Source of the DNA: Astrocystis sublimbata
Lineage: Eukaryota > Ascomycota > Sordariomycetes > Xylariales > Xylariaceae
Direction: 5' to 3'
DNA: 25,765 nucleotides
NCBI GenBank assembly: GCA_022453515.1
Contig: JAJNNY010000139.1
Coordinates: 1 to 25,765, forward strand
Shown here: in pieces, positions 19,998 through 25,765 of the stretch
Layout of the letters: each line of letters opens with the position of its first letter
How positions within the stretch are numbered: the stretch's first letter is position 1
The notes under the pieces: generated by a model
What the model was told of the DNA's origin: nothing
What the model saw: the letters and a program-made list of their open reading frames with translations, nothing else
Database searches by the model: none
Position numbers and translations under genes: made by a program

Positions 19998-21276
19998 TTA
20001 GAATGTTTCCTGGTCATCCAGCGCCTCTCCCTCGGCAGGGATCTCGAAGCCTTCCTCGGTGGAGTATAATATGGTCTGGATGTGCTTGATGAGGCCGTCT
20101 TCCTGCTTCTCGAGCTCGGGGTCCTCGTCGACGGCTTGCTGGATGAGGAGTTCGATGTCGCGCAGTTTGCTGAAGTAGAAATCGCGCTCGCGCTCGAGAC
20201 CGACGACGGTCTCCTTCAGTGTGGCGTTCTCCTGGATAAGCGCGGCAGATGCAGCACCGCCGCCGGCGGCGCCAGCTTTGACACCTAGACGGGGACCTGT
20301 GGTGGGGGTGGTGCCGCCTCTCCTGGCAGCAGCCGCGCTGCCGGCCGCGACGCGGGCCCCGGGACCAGTGGGGGGCAGGGTGCCGCCTTTCCGTCTGGCG
20401 ACAGCGTCGTAGTCGCCGCCGGGGAAGTACTGGTCCCAGAACTTCTTGGTCCACTGCAGGAACTCGAGGTTGTCCTGCATCTTGCACTTGGTCAAGGCCT
20501 CGACGGGAATGGGCTTGTCTACATGGTGCTTGGTGAAGCAGTCTGCATCAAGGGGTATGCGTCGTCAGCTCAAGCACTGGCGACCAACACGGCAGCGGGG
20601 ACGGGCCGGGGGACACGGGATGATGCAATGCGACAGGGGGGGCGGATCGGAAGGGACGGGACTCACTCTGCAAGATCTTGAAATTCTGCACATAAGCCCA
20701 TTCGCCCGTAACGTTGAACTTGACGCGCGACATGGGGACATCGAGGAAGATGCTATCAAAGACCTGGCACAAGGCGGCACTACATTTCGGAGGTAACAGT
20801 GTTAGCTAGCTTGCTCGATGGACTGCATGTGGAATGCGGACATGTCGACGATGCTAGGAACAAGAGCGGTAGAGAAAGATAGATAGAGGAACGAGCGGCG
20901 GGTTGAAGGGGGGCGGAACAGAGTCGATGAAGAGTCAGGAGGTATCGCAGACGTATGGGAGATGGCGGTGACGGTGTCTTGGATGGCTGCGACAGGATGC
21001 GATATGTGTATTTGTGGGTGTATTTCCATCCTCATCATCCTTCTCTTCTTGATGGCCCAGGGAAGGGGTCACGAGGATAAGTAGCAGCAGTGACTTACCC
21101 TGTTCCGCATTGTTCGACTTTGGTCATGTTCAGCTGCAGAAGGCTGTTGAGCCAGGCTACAAGCTCTTGTCTGGAAGAAAGCGCATCAGTCAGCTGGCTT
21201 TGTCCCGAGGTTTGCGATGCGAGGCACGGCGTCTGCTGGCTGGAGGTGTGGTAACAACTCACCTTGATTCTCCCAT
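19998..21276 (-). CDS. BIM1: EB1-family microtubule plus-end-tracking protein (Bim1/Mal3 orthologue)
   Basis: Four exons on the minus strand: 21263-21276 (only 14 nt), 21099-21170, 20667-20779 and 19998-20542, giving 247 aa. All three introns have GT-AG ends (GTGAGT, GTAAGT and GTGAGT donors). The N-terminal calponin-homology domain is unmistakable: MGESR, QLNMTKVEQCGTG, VPMSRVKF, KCKMQDNLEFLQW. It binds growing microtubule ends. A Gly/Ala/Thr/Pro-rich linker (about 115-165) leads to the EB1 dimerisation coiled coil, with ERERDFYFSKLRDIE at 183-197. The acidic tail ends in DDQETF, close to the EEY/F-type tail bound by CAP-Gly proteins. Length is typical of fungal EB1. A single-copy housekeeping gene. 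Confidence 0.95.
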
Positions 21277-22372
21277 GTCTGCGGTATGATGGGGATGTGA
21301 AATAAAGCAGAAGGCGGAAAACAACAGCGGCAAGTATGCGATGTTGAAGTCGAGAGGTATCGATGTGCGGAGGATGGAGGACGGAAGATGAAGGGAGAGA
21401 GATGCGGCAGAGGCCGTGGGCTGGGTAGGATGGTCGGGGATGTAGATGCAGATGATTCTGGTGTTTACGGTGTTTGGATTGATTTCTAAGGCTAGGCTGT
21501 AATGAATGTTTAGGAGGCAGACGCTTTGTTTGGTAGCAACCGCCCGCCACTCTAACTCTCTGCCTTGGTCGTCGTCCAATCAATAGCCGCGGGGTGCCTA
21601 TCTCAAAGCTCGTGCCAGGCTTGCTCAGAACCTTGAAAGTACCGAACCACCTGGCAGAGCGTGTGTAGGTACCTGACTTGCCTGAGGTCCTGACGAGCCT
21701 GCGGGGCGCCTGTGACCCAACGGGAGGGGTGGAGCCGAGATTATATAAGATTTCGAAAACCCCTGTACCTAACCCAAATAGGTAGGCCAGTCCCAGCAAC
21801 GAGGTAAGGTTGCAGCAGTGTAGATCTAGAAGAGCAAAAGACCTCGTCGACGTCATCTGCCTAGTATATGCAAAATTGATCTTTGCGAATAATCACATTT
21901 TTAACCCAATATCGAATAGACCTCAATTTTCTTTTTGTTGTGCAGGAACGACCTTTGCGCACCAAATCACGGACGGCACCTTCCAAATTCCACGTGTCTG
22001 ACCATTGCCAATTGCGTCAGTTCCTCCAATTCATTGAACATTGCGGCTCGGGCCCTCACTCAATTCCGTCGCTCTTCCCTCCAGCTTGCAACCACAACCT
22101 TTATTCTCCAAGACAGCAAGCACTGCAGTATGTCCAGACCCTTCGCATCACCGACTACCTGATTTGCCTATCGTACTACCTACTCCATCACTCACCTCCT
22201 ATTCTGCTGTGCCTCGGTTTACCCCACCATGATACTGCTACCCATGCTCAATGCAAGCTAATGTTGGGAGCGTGTGCATTGGCAATTGGCATCTCGTGTC
22301 GACAAACGCCGAGACCTGCCTGCGTCTACCTACTTCCCTGACCTTTTACTAATGGGATTGTGACCCAGCTAG
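21277..22372. promoter_or_regulatory. Divergent region between EB1 and App1-like genes
   Basis: About 1.1 kb containing the promoter and leader of the EB1 gene (CT-rich on the minus strand near its start) and the upstream region of the App1-like gene. A good branch-point word, TACTAAT (22347-22353), is followed by CAG at 22366-22368, which suggests an intron end in the App1 leader. Open frames here have no recognised domains. Confidence 0.5.
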
Positions 22373-22732
22373 CCTTGCTCGGCCACACCGCCTGCGACTC
22401 GACTCGACTCAGCCATCCCACCATCACCAGCTACACTGGCGCCCCCTCGCCGCCTTCTCGGCCGTCCGCACCCCGGCCAGCGCCTGAGCCCCTTCCGCTA
22501 TTTCTTCCCCCAGAGTCTACGCCACCGCTATCGCGAAGGCCTCATCGACTTCCGCCTCAACACCCTCCCCTACTACAAGCAGCGCGTCCAGGGCCGAATC
22601 TACCGCTACCTCATCGAGCACGAGCGCCGTCGCCGGGACCAGTCGCGCCTCGTCGACCAGGCCTGGCGCCTGCTGACTGGTCAGCGCAAGCGCCTACGCC
22701 CCAAGCATGGGATCGCCACCCGCAAGCTCAAC
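22373..22732 (+). other. Possible additional N-terminal coding sequence of the App1-like gene
   Basis: After an in-frame TAG at 22370-22372 the App1 frame stays open for 120 codons up to the ATG at 22733, but contains no ATG. The latter half reads like real protein (LSPFRYFF, RLNTLPYYKQRV, AWRLLTGQRKRLRPKHG), with alternating aromatic and basic residues. An upstream exon spliced in, for example at the CAG at 22428-22430, could supply the start. Alternatively this is a GC-rich 5' UTR. Confidence 0.45.
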
Positions 22733-25327
22733 ATGACGTCCACTCCGGGCACCGACGTCGGCGACGGCTATGGCTACGGCTACGGCCAAGAGCCGCCCCG
22801 CGAGAGAGGCGCCCGCCGCCGCAAGCTGGCTGCCATGGCGAGCAACGCCTACAGGGCCGCCGGCGCCGCCGTCACCGAGATCAAGGAGTCTTACAACCAG
22901 ACCCGCGCTGGCGAGATGGACAGCCCCGAGATCACCAACCTCACCATACCCGGCTCCTTCCCCGACGTCTCCATTGTCACCAAAGGGAACGAGCAGATGG
23001 TCCTATTCCCCTCCTACGCCAAGCAGCACGTTAAGGGCTCTTACGGCGGCCCAGGCGGGACAGCCCATCCTTCCGACGTCGACTACGTGGACGAGGAGGA
23101 GTACTGGCGCCAACAATGGGCGCGACACGAAGACGAGACGGCCATCGTTGATGTCGATGTGCGCGGCTGGATCTACAACCCCCACCGAGGTCCCTTAACG
23201 CGTCGCAATCGCGTCCTCGTCGGCCTCGCGAGACAGCTGAGCGGCATTCCCCTTCCCAAGGTACCCGGTGCCGATGCCGCCATCACGAGCCTGCCTGCCT
23301 CGAGCATGCATCAACAAAATGAAGAGGCGCGCGAAAGAGAGAGCATCGCCCGCGAGGCCCGCCAGATCGAGCGCAGGGGGCGTGCCGAGGAGAGGGCCGC
23401 CCAGCAGGGCACCTACAGCGAGAGACCCAAGGACGAGTCGTCCGAGGAGGAGGGCGACGGGACCACGCACAGCTGGCAACGCTCGAGCCGGAGCCCGACG
23501 CCTTCCATCAAGGAGCCCGCAACAAGTGCGCAAGCCACAGGAAATGCTGCTCTCACCGAAGCCGAATTGGCCGCTGCCAACCTGAACCTGATGGCACGCA
23601 TCGGTCCTTTCCTGACCACCCCTCTCGTCGACCAGCCTATCACCCTATTCTTCTACAATGATACCCAGTCTCGCTCGCGGACCGTCATGACCGACGAGTC
23701 GGGCCACTTCACCGCCCGCGCTGCACTCGATTTCGTGCCAACTCACGTCCGCGTCTTGGCCAACGAGGACATCTCCTGCACCGAGCCCGTCCGGGTCATC
23801 GAGCCTTGCGGCGTCAGTCTCATCAGCGACATCGACGACACCATCAAGCGCTCCAACATTGCCCTCGGCACCAAGGAGATCTTCCGTAACACCTTCGTTC
23901 GTGAACTCAACGATCTTACCATTGACGGTGTGCAGGATTGGTACAACAGCCTGCACGACATGGGCGTGAACATACACTACTGCTCCAACAGTCCCTGGCA
24001 GCTCTATCCCGTGCTCGCCACCTATTTCAAGCTGGCTGGATTACCGCCAGGCTCGTTGCACCTGAAGCGGTACAGCGGCATGCTCCAGGGAATATTCGAG
24101 CCCGTCGCCGAGCGGAAGAAGGGCACGCTGGAGAAGATCATGCACGACTTTCCAGAAAGGAAGTTCTTGCTCGTCGGCGATAGTGGAGAGGCCGATCTAG
24201 AGGTCTACACCGAGCTGGCCGTGGCCAATCCGGGCCGCATCAAGGCTATCTTCATCCGAGACGTCACCACGCCGGAACGACCAGGCTACTTCGATGCGGC
24301 ATACAGCGGCGGCGTGGAACCTCGTTCTACACCAAGAGTCAGACAAGACCGTCTGGAGCAAAGCTCATCCACAAGTCGTTCCGCAGACATCCCAGGTAGC
24401 AGACCAGCCCTGCCTCCTCGCAACTCGACCGGGAGTGAGAACAATGGCCGAGTCATCGACGACTTGATCGACCTCTCCGAGGAACCAACACCCATGCGCC
24501 GCTCAGAGACCGCCAACCTGCCACAGGGTCGCAAGCCCCCCCCTCCCAAGCCCACAAAGCCATCCACTCTACGGAGTAGCACTGCGAGCTCAAACGCGTC
24601 CGTATCACCAAGGAACACCACTCCCGTTCCAGCTGTTGAAAAGACTGCTGCTCCCGCACCGCCTCTGCCTCGACGACCCTTTCCAAATTCCAGCCCAGGG
24701 GAGTCGTCAAACTCCACATCCACCAAATCCTCCTCTCTCCACCCCCTATCGCAAATACACAATTCCTCCGACCAGAATCCCAGGAACCCACACCCATCTA
24801 CATCCAATGTCTCAAGCCGCTCCTCTACACCCTCGGAAAACGTGCGATCGTCAAGGGGTGGCACACCACCACCACCCCCACCACCACGCCGTCGCGGAAC
24901 GCCGTCCAGCACCAGCACCACCTCCAACACCAACACCAACACCGTGCCAGGCGCCTATCCGAACCCGCTCCCCATCCGCCGACGCACAGCAGGCGTCGGC
25001 GTAGACTCCGACCTCGACTTCGATGCCTCAGTGCCGCTCAGCAAGAGCATGACGAGCAGAAGCACGCCCACGCACAGCGGCGCCACAACACCAGCTGGCG
25101 GCGCACACAGTCCACTTCACGGTCAAAACCAAAGCAACCCCGCAGCGAACAAGAAACTCGAGCTCTGGCTACGGCGTCTTGAGAGGGCACAGGATGTCCT
25201 GAGCAACCAGAGGGTGCCGGTGCCGCTGTATACGTGGCGGCGGGGCGGGGATGTGGTGGTGGAGGCGAGAGGGATTGTTGAGGGGGCTTTGAGGGAAAAT
25301 AATAAGAGGGGGAGAGGGGGGAGGTGA
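22733..25327 (+). CDS. APP1: App1-like phosphatidate phosphatase (DUF2183)
   Basis: An 864-aa uninterrupted frame from the first in-frame ATG. Conserved App1 features appear in order: TKGNEQMVLFPSYA (about 83-96), DVDVRGWIYNPHRGPLTRRNR (about 140-160), and the catalytic DUF2183 block with DxDxT at D366-I-D368-D-T370. SNSPWQLYP and a KFLLVGDSGEADLE motif of the HAD-like fold follow. In yeast App1 this Mg-dependent enzyme dephosphorylates phosphatidate to diacylglycerol at cortical actin patches, linking lipid turnover to endocytosis. The C-terminal ~300 residues are disordered, Ser/Pro-rich and contain PPPPKP and PPPPPPPRRR, likely SH3-binding. The true start may lie upstream, since the frame stays open for 120 codons before this ATG. 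Divergent from EB1. Confidence 0.93.
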   Translation: MTSTPGTDVGDGYGYGYGQEPPRERGARRRKLAAMASNAYRAAGAAVTEIKESYNQTRAGEMDSPEITNLTIPGSFPDVSIVTKGNEQMVLFPSYAKQHVKGSYGGPGGTAHPSDVDYVDEEEYWRQQWARHEDETAIVDVDVRGWIYNPHRGPLTRRNRVLVGLARQLSGIPLPKVPGADAAITSLPASSMHQQNEEARERESIAREARQIERRGRAEERAAQQGTYSERPKDESSEEEGDGTTHSWQRSSRSPTPSIKEPATSAQATGNAALTEAELAAANLNLMARIGPFLTTPLVDQPITLFFYNDTQSRSRTVMTDESGHFTARAALDFVPTHVRVLANEDISCTEPVRVIEPCGVSLISDIDDTIKRSNIALGTKEIFRNTFVRELNDLTIDGVQDWYNSLHDMGVNIHYCSNSPWQLYPVLATYFKLAGLPPGSLHLKRYSGMLQGIFEPVAERKKGTLEKIMHDFPERKFLLVGDSGEADLEVYTELAVANPGRIKAIFIRDVTTPERPGYFDAAYSGGVEPRSTPRVRQDRLEQSSSTSRSADIPGSRPALPPRNSTGSENNGRVIDDLIDLSEEPTPMRRSETANLPQGRKPPPPKPTKPSTLRSSTASSNASVSPRNTTPVPAVEKTAAPAPPLPRRPFPNSSPGESSNSTSTKSSSLHPLSQIHNSSDQNPRNPHPSTSNVSSRSSTPSENVRSSRGGTPPPPPPPRRRGTPSSTSTTSNTNTNTVPGAYPNPLPIRRRTAGVGVDSDLDFDASVPLSKSMTSRSTPTHSGATTPAGGAHSPLHGQNQSNPAANKKLELWLRRLERAQDVLSNQRVPVPLYTWRRGGDVVVEARGIVEGALRENNKRGRGGR

Positions 25328-25765
25328 ATTGAGGAAGAGAAAAGGGAATTGAATTGATTAATTGATTAAACAGGGCGTTGGTCAAGAGGGAGAGGCTGAG
25401 AGACAAGAAATGGGAAACAAGTCGGTGTGGACTTGGTCTGTAATAGCCGGCTGATGACGGTGATTACATAGATGGGAATGAAGGCATGGCGTAGCATGGC
25501 ATGGCCATAGTATGGTTATGGCCATGGGCTATGGTTATGGTAACGGACTGCCAGTGGTCTTACGTCAGGGGAGAGACGAGATGATTATAAGAATAGTATA
25601 TTAACACAGTATTTTATATATATATATATATGTCCATAAAATAGTATAATTAATACCTTGGGTACCTACCAGTTTCCCCTTATATCAACTCCTAGTCTTG
25701 AGCCGTCCAGTCCGTCAAATTGATAAAAACTTGACAACGTGAGAACCTCTAGCATAAAACAACGG
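25328..25765. other. Region downstream of the App1-like gene
   Basis: Probable 3' UTR and intergenic sequence. It holds an ATGG-rich stretch (about 25484-25541, including two copies of ATGGTTATGG) and a TA run at about 25615-25630 flanked by TATTTTAT/ATAAAATA (25610-25617 and 25636-25643), which could fold as a hairpin. No gene seen. Confidence 0.6.

Noticed and set aside
22360..23034. 224-aa proline-rich ORF upstream of and overlapping APP1
   Set aside because: An out-of-frame reading of the GC-rich APP1 region; composition is an artefact of the sequence bias.

Overview
The window looks like nuclear DNA of a filamentous ascomycete (Pezizomycotina, possibly Sordariomycetes; the class is a guess). 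The support is spliced genes with short introns (mostly 60-125 nt) and internal branch-point motifs, a gene for an EB1-type microtubule protein, a gene for an App1-type phosphatidate phosphatase, and a transposon relic whose mutations look like repeat-induced point mutation (RIP).

Positions 1-17475 form one giant, almost perfect palindrome: a left arm (1-8737), a 5-nt centre (8738-8742) and a right arm (8743-17475). Position 1 pairs with 17475. The window edge cuts the left arm exactly where its mirror ends, so the true outer limit of the palindrome is not visible and could lie beyond the window. From the outside in, each arm carries a 14-TM MFS exporter gene reading inward, a secreted berberine-bridge-type FAD oxidase gene reading outward, a short-chain dehydrogenase gene reading inward, and an AT-rich 5' fragment of a pogo/Fot1-family transposase that ends at the centre. 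The oxidase and dehydrogenase genes share a divergent promoter of about 1.3 kb. Exporter, FAD oxidase and SDR together resemble part of a secondary-metabolite cluster, but no backbone synthase or regulator is in view.

The arms differ, as far as I could compare, only by four small indels: one T near 250, one unit of an AAATG/CATTT microsatellite (38 versus 37 copies), one A at 8528-8530, and one T at the centre. I saw no substitutions. The right arm keeps the longer reading frame at three of the four sites. The data fit either a very recent inverted duplication or a fold-back read/assembly artefact with a less polished left arm. The transposase relic is RIP-like mutated in both arms while the rest of the arms is not, so any duplication came after that RIP episode.

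The sequence from 17476 to 25765 is single-copy here. It holds a 437-aa protein of unknown function with a weak PD-(D/E)XK-like signature (+), a four-exon EB1/Bim1 gene (-), and an App1-like phosphatidate phosphatase gene (+) whose reading frame stays open for 120 codons upstream of the first in-frame ATG. These look like ordinary housekeeping loci next to the accessory palindrome.
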